NCBI RefSeq assembly: GCF_003385115.1
Contig: NZ_QUNI01000008.1
Span: forward strand, 62,001-126,000
Direction: 5' to 3'
From: Flavobacterium aquicola
Lineage (GTDB): Bacteria > Bacteroidota > Bacteroidia > Flavobacteriales > Flavobacteriaceae
Length of the DNA: 64,000 nt
Shown piece after piece: positions 17,256-25,278 of this stretch. Position numbers and translations under genes: made by a program. The first letter of the stretch is position 1; each line of letters begins with the position of its first letter. Under the pieces are notes generated by a model. The model had not been told where the DNA came from. It did no database searches and worked only from the letters and a program-made list of their open reading frames with translations.

Positions 17256-17621
17256 ATGGGACATACAACGAAATCAATCCGACCATTTATAGGTTCTAAA
17301 GACTTTGATTTATCGCGGAGTTTTTATCGAGATTTAGGATTTAAAGAAACTGCTTTAGGGAACAATATGTCTGTATTTCAAATGGAGAAATTATCATTTT
17401 ATCTACAGGATGCTTATGTAAAAGACTGGATAGACAATACTATGATTTTCCTGGAAGTTGAGGATGTTGATCTTTTTTGGAACAGCATTTTGGAACTAGA
17501 ACTAACAGCTAAATACAAAGAGATACGACTTGTTCCAATAAAGGTATTGGATTGGGGAAGAGAGTTTTTTATTACTGATCCAGCTGGTGTTTTATGGCAC
17601 ATTGGAGAGTTTAATAAATAA
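17256..17621 (+). CDS. Glyoxalase/bleomycin resistance (VOC) fold protein
   Basis: A 121-residue single VOC module: SIRPFIGSKDFDLSRSFYRD at the start, a central MIFLEVEDVDLFWNS and the closing FFITDPAGVLWHIGEF, matching the two beta-alpha-beta-beta-beta halves of the family. VOC proteins bind metals and catalyse varied reactions or sequester drugs; the substrate is not evident. A TATATTTG box at 17229-17236 lies 19 nt upstream. It converges on a lipoprotein gene across a strong bidirectional hairpin. Confidence 0.85.
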   Translation: MGHTTKSIRPFIGSKDFDLSRSFYRDLGFKETALGNNMSVFQMEKLSFYLQDAYVKDWIDNTMIFLEVEDVDLFWNSILELELTAKYKEIRLVPIKVLDWGREFFITDPAGVLWHIGEFNK

Positions 17622-17634
17622 CCAATATACAAGA

Positions 17635-17682
17635 AAGTCTTTTTGAGAAACGAAGCAATTCTTTGTTTTCTCAAAAAGACTT
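17635..17682. terminator. Bidirectional terminator between convergent genes
   Basis: AAGTCTTTTTGAGAAA (17635-17650) and its perfect complement at 17667-17682 form a 16-bp stem around a 16-nt loop. It lies midway between the VOC gene and the minus-strand lipoprotein gene. Confidence 0.7.
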
Positions 17683-17703
17683 AACCGCTTTTTTAGCAGC
17701 ACT

Positions 17704-18186
17704 TTATTTAGCAGCGCAATCTACAGTTGTAAATTTATACTTCACTTTTTCAAATTCTATAGGCGTTCCTTTAACAAAATATGATTTCCCTAAATAAGTT
17801 TCTATTTTACCGCTGCCCAAACTAAGTTCACTGCCTTTTTTTAGAAAAGCCATAGGATTTTTGAATTTTACTTTTTCATTTGTGCCCTGAATAAATGAGT
17901 AATCAGCAAACAAAGTATCACCACGGAATTCCCCAGCAACTTTCCCGATTTTATCAGGCATATTCTCAATTTTCATTATCATATCTCCACTTATCTTACC
18001 GTTTTTTAAAGTATTGATCGTCAAATTGATTGTATCACTTTCGTAAAGGGCTTTGTAACATTCTGTACTTACTGGTTTTTCTGACTCAGCTTTGGCAGTT
18101 TCAGCATCATTTGGAGCTTGATCTTTTTTACAGCTTTGTAATCCAATGCAAGCGAACAGCAAACAAAACAGACTAAGGTTTTTCAT
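17704..18186 (-). CDS. Small lipoprotein of unknown function
   Basis: A 160-residue protein with a lipoprotein signal peptide: hydrophobic core LSLFCLLFACIG then lipobox LQSC, placing the lipidated Cys near residue 19. The following KKDQAPNDAETAK is a flexible charged tether. The mature part has repeated short beta-like phrases (ISGDMIMKIENMPDKIGK, VAGEFRGDTLFADYSF) that look like a small beta-barrel. No named domain is recognised. It is probably attached to the outer membrane, as is common for Bacteroidota lipoproteins. Confidence 0.8.
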   Translation of the reverse strand: MKNLSLFCLLFACIGLQSCKKDQAPNDAETAKAESEKPVSTECYKALYESDTINLTINTLKNGKISGDMIMKIENMPDKIGKVAGEFRGDTLFADYSFIQGTNEKVKFKNPMAFLKKGSELSLGSGKIETYLGKSYFVKGTPIEFEKVKYKFTTVDCAAK

Positions 18187-18290
18187 AGTATTGTATCTTT
18201 AGTTAATAATTTATGGTTATTGCTATCGCTAATTTACTAATAAATTCAGCAATTTTATCTTATAAGAACTAAATTATCTTGATCTGCAGA

Positions 18291-18412
18291 ATTCCGCGTG
18301 AGGGATGGAAGCAAGTTACCGAAGTAACACGGACAGCCCGACCGCAATAGAGAAAGGGGCGAATAAAGACATTCCAAAAATCAGCCCCTTTTTCTATTGT
18401 GGTCACGCCCTG
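18291..18412 (+). ncRNA. Structured intergenic RNA element, copy A (possibly Flavo-1-like)
   Basis: Three helices can be drawn: P1 GCGTG (18296-18300) with CACGC (18404-18408); P2 GTTAC (18315-18319) with GTAAC (18324-18328) around CGAA; P3 a 16-bp stem, 18345-18360 with 18384-18399. The copy at 38717 has different stem sequences that still pair, while the linkers GTGAGGGAT and AGCCCGAC are conserved. It ends 105 nt before the helicase start. The name Flavo-1 is from memory and was not tested by a covariance search. Confidence 0.75.
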
Positions 18413-18488
18413 AAAAACTTTAGAATGAAGATAGCAGATTTTAGTCAGCAGAATTACATTAAGACTCGTTTATTCGCTCTTAAATTCT

Positions 18489-18496
18489 TAATTTTG
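18489..18496 (+). promoter_or_regulatory. -7 box upstream of the helicase gene
   Basis: TAATTTTG matches the flavobacterial -7 consensus and sits 21 nt before the ATG at 18518. It favours that start over in-frame upstream ones, which would run through the RNA element. No good -33 element is seen. Confidence 0.35.
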
Positions 18497-18517
18497 CGAC
18501 AAACACTACATTTTTTC

Positions 18518-20854
18518 ATGCAAAAATATATAGAACAACTTAACGAAGCTCAGCGCGAACCTGTATTGCAAAAGGATGGTCCTATGATTATTATTGCGGG
18601 AGCGGGCTCGGGGAAAACCCGTGTGCTTACCATCAGAATTGCTTATTTGATGCATCAGGGCATTGATCCATTCAATATTTTGTCGCTTACTTTTACCAAT
18701 AAAGCGGCGCGTGAGATGAAAAAACGTATCTCGGATATTGTGGGATCAAGCGAGGCTAAAAATCTTTGGATGGGAACGTTTCACTCCGTTTTTGCTCGTA
18801 TTTTGCGTGCCGAAGCAGAACATTTGGGTTATCCGTCAAATTTTACAATTTATGATTCACAGGATTCCTTGCGTGCTATTTCGGGAATTATCAAGGAAAT
18901 GCAGCTGGATCGTGATATATATAAACCAAAACAGGTTCTAGGCAGGATTTCGAACTTTAAAAACAGTTTGATAACCGTAAAAGCTTATTACAATGACCCC
19001 GATTTACAGGAAGCAGATGCGATGAGCAAAAAGCCTAGAATGGGCGAAATTTACCAGAATTATGTTGATCGCTGTTTCAAGTCGGGTGCGATGGATTTTG
19101 ATGATTTATTATTAAAAACTAATGAACTGCTGACTCGTTTTCCAGAAGTTTTGGCAAAATATCAGAACCGTTTTCGTTACTTATTGGTAGATGAGTACCA
19201 AGATACGAACCATTCCCAGTATTTGATCGTTCGCGCTTTGTCGGATAAATTTCAGAATATCTGCGTAGTTGGGGATGACGCTCAGAGTATTTATGCTTTT
19301 CGCGGGGCGAATATCAACAACATTTTGAACTTCCAGAAGGATTATGAGGGAGTAAAAACCTTTAGGCTTGAACAAAATTACCGTTCAACCAAAAATATTG
19401 TGGAAGCGGCCAACACTATCATCGACAAGAATAAAGTAAAACTTGACAAGGTGGTTTGGACAGCCAATGATTTTGGTCCAAAAATAAAAGTTCACCGAAG
19501 TATTACCGATAATGAAGAGGGACGTTTTGTTGCTGCAACCATTTGGGAGCAAAAAATGAATCATCAGCTGAATAATGGCGCTTTTGCTATTTTATACCGT
19601 ACCAATGCGCAGTCCAAAGCTATGGAAGATGCGTTGCGAAAAAGAGATATTCCGTATCGTATTTATGGTGGTTTGTCTTTTTACCAAAGAAAAGAGGTTA
19701 AAGATGCACTGTGTTATTTGCGATTGGTAATAAATCCAAAAGATGAGGAAGCTTTGGTGCGAGTGATTAATTATCCAGCGAGAGGAATTGGAAATACAAC
19801 CATCGAGAAACTGACTATTGCAGCTAATCATTATAAGCGTTCGATTTTTGAAGTAATGCAGAATATTGAACGTATTGATTTGAAATTGAATTCAGGTACC
19901 AAACAAAAGCTATTGGATTTTGTTACTATGATTCAAAGTTTTCAGGTGATTAATGAGAATCAGGATGCTTTTTATGTTGTAGAACATGTGGCAAAAAAAA
20001 CAGGTTTGATTCAGGAATTAAAAAAAGATGCTACTCCTGAAGGAATGGCCCGAATTGAAAATATAGAACAATTACTAAATGGTGTTAAGGATTTCATCGA
20101 AGGTCAAAAAGAAGTTGACGGGGCTGTCGGCTCATTATCAGAATTCATGGAAGATGTGGCACTTGCAACCGATTTGGACAAAGACACCAGCGATGAAGAC
20201 CGTGTGGCTTTAATGACGATTCACCTTGCCAAAGGACTTGAATTTCCTCATGTGTTTGTAGTGGGAATGGAGGAAGATTTGTTTCCTAGCGCCATGAGTA
20301 TGAGTACGCGAAGTGAACTTGAAGAAGAACGCCGCTTGTTTTATGTAGCTTTGACCCGCGCTGAGCATCAGGCATATTTAACCTATTCACAATCACGTTA
20401 CCGCTGGGGAAAATTGACTGACAGCGAGCCTTCCCGTTTTATCGAAGAAATAGATAGCCAATTCTTAGAATATCTGACACCTGCCGAAAGTAATTACCGT
20501 TATAAATCATCAATAGACAGTGATATTTTTGGAGATGTAGATAAATCCAAATTGCGTTTGGCAAAACCGATAGGAAGTACACCGCCTAAACACGTTACTG
20601 ATAACCAACCCAAGCCAGATGCCAATGTGCGAAAACTGAAACCGGTATCGGGAGGTAATCCTTCGGGCGGTACAGCAAATTTATTTGACAATAAACTGGC
20701 AGCTGGAAATATGGTGATGCATGAACGCTTTGGAAAAGGCCAAGTCATCAATCTGGAAGGAGTCGGACCTGATAAAAAAGCGGAAATCAAGTTTGAAGTA
20801 GGCGGTTTGAAAAAATTATTATTGCGTTTTGCAAAATTAGATATCATCGGATAG
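18518..20854 (+). CDS. uvrD: UvrD/PcrA-type superfamily 1 DNA helicase
   Basis: A 778-residue 3'-5' helicase for repair and replication restart. Motifs in order: Walker A (IIAGAGSGKTRVLT), Walker B (LLVDEYQDTN), motif III (VGDDAQSIYAFRGA), motif IV (RLEQNYRST), motif V (TIHLAKGLEFPHVFVVGM) and motif VI (RRLFYVALTRA). The C-terminus near residues 730-775 is a Tudor-like segment (MVMHERFGKGQVINLEGVG) as in PcrA. I start at MQKYIEQLNEAQREPV (18518) because homologues start there; an upstream in-frame extension to 18305 would be translated from the structured RNA element. PcrA and UvrD cannot be separated on sequence alone. Confidence 0.95.
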   Translation: MQKYIEQLNEAQREPVLQKDGPMIIIAGAGSGKTRVLTIRIAYLMHQGIDPFNILSLTFTNKAAREMKKRISDIVGSSEAKNLWMGTFHSVFARILRAEAEHLGYPSNFTIYDSQDSLRAISGIIKEMQLDRDIYKPKQVLGRISNFKNSLITVKAYYNDPDLQEADAMSKKPRMGEIYQNYVDRCFKSGAMDFDDLLLKTNELLTRFPEVLAKYQNRFRYLLVDEYQDTNHSQYLIVRALSDKFQNICVVGDDAQSIYAFRGANINNILNFQKDYEGVKTFRLEQNYRSTKNIVEAANTIIDKNKVKLDKVVWTANDFGPKIKVHRSITDNEEGRFVAATIWEQKMNHQLNNGAFAILYRTNAQSKAMEDALRKRDIPYRIYGGLSFYQRKEVKDALCYLRLVINPKDEEALVRVINYPARGIGNTTIEKLTIAANHYKRSIFEVMQNIERIDLKLNSGTKQKLLDFVTMIQSFQVINENQDAFYVVEHVAKKTGLIQELKKDATPEGMARIENIEQLLNGVKDFIEGQKEVDGAVGSLSEFMEDVALATDLDKDTSDEDRVALMTIHLAKGLEFPHVFVVGMEEDLFPSAMSMSTRSELEEERRLFYVALTRAEHQAYLTYSQSRYRWGKLTDSEPSRFIEEIDSQFLEYLTPAESNYRYKSSIDSDIFGDVDKSKLRLAKPIGSTPPKHVTDNQPKPDANVRKLKPVSGGNPSGGTANLFDNKLAAGNMVMHERFGKGQVINLEGVGPDKKAEIKFEVGGLKKLLLRFAKLDIIG

Positions 20855-20940
20855 TATTCAGCTTAAATAATTAAATCTAAAATTTAATACCCAATTATAG
20901 TCAGAAAATCAAAAATCGTTAATCAAAAATCTTCATTCTC

Positions 20941-21561
20941 ATGGCTCAATTCATAAAAATATACGAAGACAAACCTAGCGAAGCAGCTATTGCAAAAGTT
21001 GTAAAAGTACTTCAAGATGGCGGTTTGGTAATTTATCCAACAGACACGGTTTACGGATTAGGTTGTGATATCACCAATTCTCGTGCTCTTGAAAAAATTG
21101 CCAAGATAAAAGGCGTTAAACTCGAAAAAGCCAATTTTTCGTTTATCTGCCATGATTTAAGCAACTTATCCGATTATGTAAAGCAAATTGACACTTCGAC
21201 CTTTAAACTCCTTAAAAGAGCTTTACCTGGACCTTATACTTTTATTCTGCCAGGAAACAATAATCTCCCAAAGGAATTCAAGAAGAAAACTACAGTTGGT
21301 ATTCGTATTCCAGATAATTCTATTGCATTGGAAATTGTACGCCAACTCGGAAATCCAATCGTTTCTACTTCTATTCGTGATGAAGATGAAGTGATTGAAT
21401 ACACCACAGATCCTGAACTTATTTTTGAAAAATGGCAAAATTTGGTCGACATGGTTATTGATGGGGGTTACGGAGACAACATGGGATCAACTATAATTGA
21501 TTTATCTGGAGATGAACCAATTGTCGTGAGAGAAGGAAAAGGAGATATTGATATTATATAG
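20941..21561 (+). CDS. L-threonylcarbamoyladenylate synthase (YrdC/Sua5/YciO family)
   Basis: A 206-residue single-domain protein of the YrdC fold, which makes threonylcarbamoyl-AMP for the t6A37 modification of ANN-decoding tRNAs. The nucleotide site GGLVIYPTDTVYGLGCD near residues 27-43 and the basic groove ALPGPYTFILPG are present; it lacks the extra Sua5 C-terminal domain. Placement in the YciO subgroup is possible, and YciO's role is less certain. It follows the helicase after 86 nt and is closed by a strong terminator. Confidence 0.9.
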   Translation: MAQFIKIYEDKPSEAAIAKVVKVLQDGGLVIYPTDTVYGLGCDITNSRALEKIAKIKGVKLEKANFSFICHDLSNLSDYVKQIDTSTFKLLKRALPGPYTFILPGNNNLPKEFKKKTTVGIRIPDNSIALEIVRQLGNPIVSTSIRDEDEVIEYTTDPELIFEKWQNLVDMVIDGGYGDNMGSTIIDLSGDEPIVVREGKGDIDII

Positions 21562-21611
21562 GCTTTTATTTTAAGCCAAGGATTAAATATGTTAGATCAA
21601 AAATAGAACAT

Positions 21612-21643
21612 AAAAAACGCTTCGAAATATCGAAGCGTTTTTT
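21612..21643. terminator. Bidirectional intrinsic terminator
   Basis: A 14-bp perfect stem, AAAAAACGCTTCGA (21612-21625) with its complement (21630-21643), around AATA. A and T runs on both sides let it serve the convergent synthase and OmpA genes. Confidence 0.9.
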
Positions 21644-21661
21644 ATGAATTATAATAAAACC

Positions 21662-22519
21662 TTATTTTTGAACCGGAGCTGTTGTTGTACCGCTTGGTTT
21701 TTTCATTTCTTTTTCAACCATATCATAGAACTGGTCAATTTTTGGCATTACATAGATACGGGTTCTTCTATTTTTAGATTTGTTTTCAGCAGAATCATTA
21801 GGAACCAAAGGAACATAAGAACTTCTACCTGCAGCGATCAATTGTGCTGGATTAACTCCTAAATCTTTAGATAAAATACGAATAATTGAGGTAGAACGCT
21901 TAACACTTAAGTCCCAGTTGTCTACTAAACATGCATTACCTTTTAATACATCAGTATCAGTGTGACCTTCAACCATACATTCAAAATCCGGCTTGTCATT
22001 TACTACTTTCGCAACTTTAGCTAAAACTCCTTTAGCTTTGTCACTTACTTCATAGCTGCCGCTTTTGAACAACATTTTATCAGAAATAGAGATGAAAACT
22101 ACACCTTTATCAACATTTATTTCGATATCCTGATCATCCAATCCTACTACAGATTTCAAACTTGTAACAACTGCAAGTGTAACGCTGTCTTTTTTAGTCA
22201 AAGCATCTTGCATTCTACTAATTTTCAAATCTTTTTCTTTAATAGATTCTAAGGCTTTTTCAATATTTTCAGCACCTTTAGTTGATAAAATCGTCATATC
22301 TTTTGAAGTGGAAATCAAATGCTGATTAGTTTCTTTCAATCCGTCAACAGTTGCTTTAAGACCAGCTTTTTCTTCTAAACAAGAATTTAATTTTACAGTA
22401 CAAGAATTCAACAAATCTTGAGTTTCTTTATTTTTAGCTTCTAAAGCGGCATACTCCTTTTTCGAAACACAAGAAGTAAGAAGAGCTAAAGCAGATAACG
22501 TAATCATTATTTTTTTCAT
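21662..22519 (-). CDS. OmpA-family peptidoglycan-binding lipoprotein
   Basis: A 285-residue protein: lipoprotein signal (ITLSALALLTSC, lipidated Cys near residue 17), a central coiled coil (about residues 20-130, rich in Glu, Lys and Leu) and a C-terminal OmpA domain (about 150-270) with CMVEGHTDTD and the later RSTSIIRIL and SKNRRTRIYV, the NxxLsxxRA-like and closing parts of the peptidoglycan-binding site. It should tether the outer membrane to peptidoglycan. A TAACTTTG box on the minus strand (22559-22552) may be its -7 element. Confidence 0.88.
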   Translation of the reverse strand: MKKIMITLSALALLTSCVSKKEYAALEAKNKETQDLLNSCTVKLNSCLEEKAGLKATVDGLKETNQHLISTSKDMTILSTKGAENIEKALESIKEKDLKISRMQDALTKKDSVTLAVVTSLKSVVGLDDQDIEINVDKGVVFISISDKMLFKSGSYEVSDKAKGVLAKVAKVVNDKPDFECMVEGHTDTDVLKGNACLVDNWDLSVKRSTSIIRILSKDLGVNPAQLIAAGRSSYVPLVPNDSAENKSKNRRTRIYVMPKIDQFYDMVEKEMKKPSGTTTAPVQK

Positions 22520-22593
22520 AAAAAAGGGAATTTAATTAAACGTGTGAATTACAAAGTTAGTTTTTAAAAGTTAAATTTAAATGTAAATTATTG

Positions 22594-23586
22594 TTAAATA
22601 ACATCAGCAAAAACTGTGCCGTTCTTAACATAATATCCATAAACGATGCTTTTCGATTTAAAGTATATTTCAGTTTGATTTTTTTCTCTTTTTTTATAAT
22701 TTTTTAAAAATAACCTATAAAAAGAAAAATGAGCTCTTATAATTGCCCAGCAATGAGCAAATTGACTCGAGAATACAAATTTAACACCTGCGGCTCCGTC
22801 CAACAGCAATCTCAAAAAAACAATTTGGAAAAGTTTTCTTTGTGGCAGATTTTTTGTTAACATCAATAGCGAATTTCTAAAATTTAGAAACGTTTTTTGC
22901 GGATTAGCAACTTGCAAAGTTGCCCCTCCAACATGATAAACTACTGATTCTGAATTGTATTTAATTTTATAACCTTTATTCAAAGCTCGCCAGCATAAAT
23001 CGATTTCTTCCTGATGAGCAAAAAAATCTTCATCAAAACCTTTTAATTCTTTATAAACAGCACTTCTAATAAAAAAGCAAGCTCCAGAGGCCCAAAATAT
23101 TTCTGATGTATCATTATATTGGCCATTGTCTTTTTCTACAGTATCAAAAACACGTCCGCGGCAGAATGGATAGCCATATTTATCAATAAATCCGCCGGCA
23201 GCACCAGCGTATTCGAAATATTCTTTTCGTTTAAAATCTAAAATCTTAGGCTGAATAATTGCAGTATTAGGTTCTGCATCAAAAGTTTCAACTATAGGTT
23301 TCAACCAATTTTCAGTAACTTCAATATCTGAATTTACTAAGGCAAAAATATCAGCATCAATATGTTGCAAAGCTTCATTATAACCGCCAGCAAAACCACT
23401 ATTGGTTGAATTCTGCACGATTTTCACTGAAGGGTAATTGTTTTTTACAAATTCTATCGATTCATCTGTTGAAGCATTATCAGCAACATAAACAGTTGCT
23501 TCGGGCGAGAATTGAATTACTGATGGCAGAAACTGTTCTATAAGCTTTACACCATTCCAATTCAGTATAACTACGGCTATTTTCAT
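22594..23586 (-). CDS. Family 2 glycosyltransferase
   Basis: A 330-residue GT-A fold enzyme. It opens KIAVVILNWNGVKLIEQFLPS, has the sugar-nucleotide and metal region DADIFALVNSDIEVTENW near residues 76-93, and an acceptor region with FWASGACFFIRS and FDEDFFAHQEEIDLCWRA, typical of rhamnosyltransferase-like GT2 proteins. The end (residues 240-320) is basic and hydrophobic and may associate with the membrane. Donor and acceptor are unknown; no polysaccharide cluster surrounds it. Confidence 0.9.
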   Translation of the reverse strand: MKIAVVILNWNGVKLIEQFLPSVIQFSPEATVYVADNASTDESIEFVKNNYPSVKIVQNSTNSGFAGGYNEALQHIDADIFALVNSDIEVTENWLKPIVETFDAEPNTAIIQPKILDFKRKEYFEYAGAAGGFIDKYGYPFCRGRVFDTVEKDNGQYNDTSEIFWASGACFFIRSAVYKELKGFDEDFFAHQEEIDLCWRALNKGYKIKYNSESVVYHVGGATLQVANPQKTFLNFRNSLLMLTKNLPQRKLFQIVFLRLLLDGAAGVKFVFSSQFAHCWAIIRAHFSFYRLFLKNYKKREKNQTEIYFKSKSIVYGYYVKNGTVFADVI

Positions 23587-23685
23587 TTAGATTTATTAGA
23601 TAATTTAGATTGTTGGATTCTTAGATTTTTAGACTTTGGATTTTTAGAACATGTAAACTCTAATCAATCTAAAAATCTAAAATGT

Positions 23686-24141
23686 CTAAAAAACCAAACC
23701 TTTATAGTTTGGCAATTCTCTCAAAAACTCATATTTCTCATTTTCGAAATCCATTAGGCAAAAATAATGATTTAGCCCATTGGTCACCATCAGAAATTCG
23801 GCTTCGAGTGTCATATTATATCGTGCAATTTGGTCAAATGTTGCTTGTGAAATTTTAACTTCGGGAGCTTTGCATTCGATTAATATAAAGATGGAACCAT
23901 CAGGATTAAAAACCACAACATCATAACGCTTTCGCAAACCATTGACTAATAAAACTTTTTCAACATTAATCAATGATTTTGGGTATTTTTTTTCTTCCAA
24001 AAGGTAATTAACAACATGCTGACGAACCCATTCTTCGGGGGTAAGGATGATGAATTTTTTCCTGATTGCATCAAAAATAGATACTTTATTTTCGCTATTT
24101 TTGAAACGAAAAGCATAAGAAGGAAAATTGAGTTTTTGCAT
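23686..24141 (-). CDS. Type I restriction R N-terminal-like nuclease-fold protein (HSDR_N_2)
   Basis: A 151-residue protein made almost entirely of a PD-(D/E)xK-like fold resembling the N-terminus of HsdR. Candidate catalytic residues are in RYDVVVFNPDGSIFILIECKAPE (Asp, then Glu-x-Lys). It lacks helicase or methylase parts, and no hsdM or hsdS is nearby, so it is not a restriction system. Such stand-alone proteins are widespread in Bacteroidota with no established role. It sits head to head with holA. Confidence 0.8.
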   Translation of the reverse strand: MQKLNFPSYAFRFKNSENKVSIFDAIRKKFIILTPEEWVRQHVVNYLLEEKKYPKSLINVEKVLLVNGLRKRYDVVVFNPDGSIFILIECKAPEVKISQATFDQIARYNMTLEAEFLMVTNGLNHYFCLMDFENEKYEFLRELPNYKGLVF

Positions 24142-24262
24142 GAGGCAAAAATAATTAAATAGTTTAAAAGTCTAAGGTTTAAAATTGTTTAAATAAAACC
24201 TGAAAAGAAATTTTGCATCAAAACTTTTAAACCTTCAAACCTTTAAATCTTAAACCAAAAAA

Positions 24263-25267
24263 ATGGACGAAGTTTTAAAAATTGTTAATGATATTAAAGG
24301 AGGGAACATTAAGCCTATCTATTTTTTAATGGGCGAGGAGCCTTACTACATTGACAAATTATCTGAATATATCGAAAATAATATTTTATCCGAAGATGAA
24401 AAAGGGTTTAATCAAACCGTTTTATATGGAAGAGATGTGAGTATTGAAGATGTGATTTCTACTGCCAAACGTTATCCAATGATGGCCGATCGTCAGGTAG
24501 TCATTGTCAAAGAAGCTCAGGAATTGTCTCGGACGATCGACAAAATTGAAAGTTATGCCGAAAATCCAATGCCATCAACCGTTTTGGTGTTTTGCTACAA
24601 ATACAAAACATTGGATAAACGTAAAAAATCTACCAAAGTTCTGGCTAAAAACGGAATTGTTTATGAAAGTAAAAAACTGTATGAAAACCAAGTAGGGGAC
24701 TGGATCAAGCGAGTATTAGCAGGCAAAAAATATTCGATAGAACCAAAAGCTTCAGCAATGCTGGTAGAGTTTTTAGGAACTGATTTGAGTAAAATCAATA
24801 ATGAACTAGAAAAACTGCAAATTATTTTACCAGCCGGAAGTACTATTTCTGCTAAAGATATTGAAGAAAACATCGGTTTTAGTAAAGATTATAATGTATT
24901 TGAATTGCGAAAAGCCATTGGCGAGCGTGACCAATTAAAGGCCTATAAAATTGCCGAAAACTTTGCTCAAAACCCAAAAGACAATCCAATTGTTATGACG
25001 ACAGGTTTGGTTTTTGGCTTTTTTATTCAACTATTAAAATACCACGGATTAAAGGATAAAAATCCGAAAAATGTGGCTTCTGCACTTGGTGTGAATCCTT
25101 TTTTTCTTAAAGATTATGATGTTGCGCTAAAAAATTATCCAATGAAAAAAGTCAGTCAGATCGTAGCTTCCTTACGAGATACGGATGTAAAAAGCAAAGG
25201 AGTAGGCGCTAACAGTTTGTCGCAGGCTGATTTATTAAGAGAGATGCTGTATAAAATTTTTAATTAA
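24263..25267 (+). CDS. holA: DNA polymerase III delta subunit
   Basis: A 334-residue clamp-loader subunit that opens the sliding clamp during replication. The N-terminal domain has IKPIYFLMGEEPYYIDKLSE, followed by the RecA-like core (QVVIVKEAQELS, TVLVFCYKYKTLDKRKK), a middle lid domain (MLVEFLGTDLSKINNELEKL) and a C-terminal collar domain ending LREMLYKIFN. Delta carries no functional Walker A, and none is seen. The pullulanase gene begins 11 nt after its stop, so the two could share a transcript despite unrelated roles. Confidence 0.95.
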   Translation: MDEVLKIVNDIKGGNIKPIYFLMGEEPYYIDKLSEYIENNILSEDEKGFNQTVLYGRDVSIEDVISTAKRYPMMADRQVVIVKEAQELSRTIDKIESYAENPMPSTVLVFCYKYKTLDKRKKSTKVLAKNGIVYESKKLYENQVGDWIKRVLAGKKYSIEPKASAMLVEFLGTDLSKINNELEKLQIILPAGSTISAKDIEENIGFSKDYNVFELRKAIGERDQLKAYKIAENFAQNPKDNPIVMTTGLVFGFFIQLLKYHGLKDKNPKNVASALGVNPFFLKDYDVALKNYPMKKVSQIVASLRDTDVKSKGVGANSLSQADLLREMLYKIFN

Positions 25268-25278
25268 ACAATTATGTC

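Noticed and set aside
18305..18517. N-terminal extension of the UvrD-type helicase
   Set aside because: The frame is open but runs through the structured RNA element and past a -7 box at 18489-18496; the extra residues do not look like a helicase N-terminus.
23686..24141. Remnant of a type I restriction system
   Set aside because: Only the HsdR N-terminal-like fold is present in a complete small gene, with no hsdM, hsdS or helicase fragments nearby; such stand-alone genes are common in Bacteroidota.
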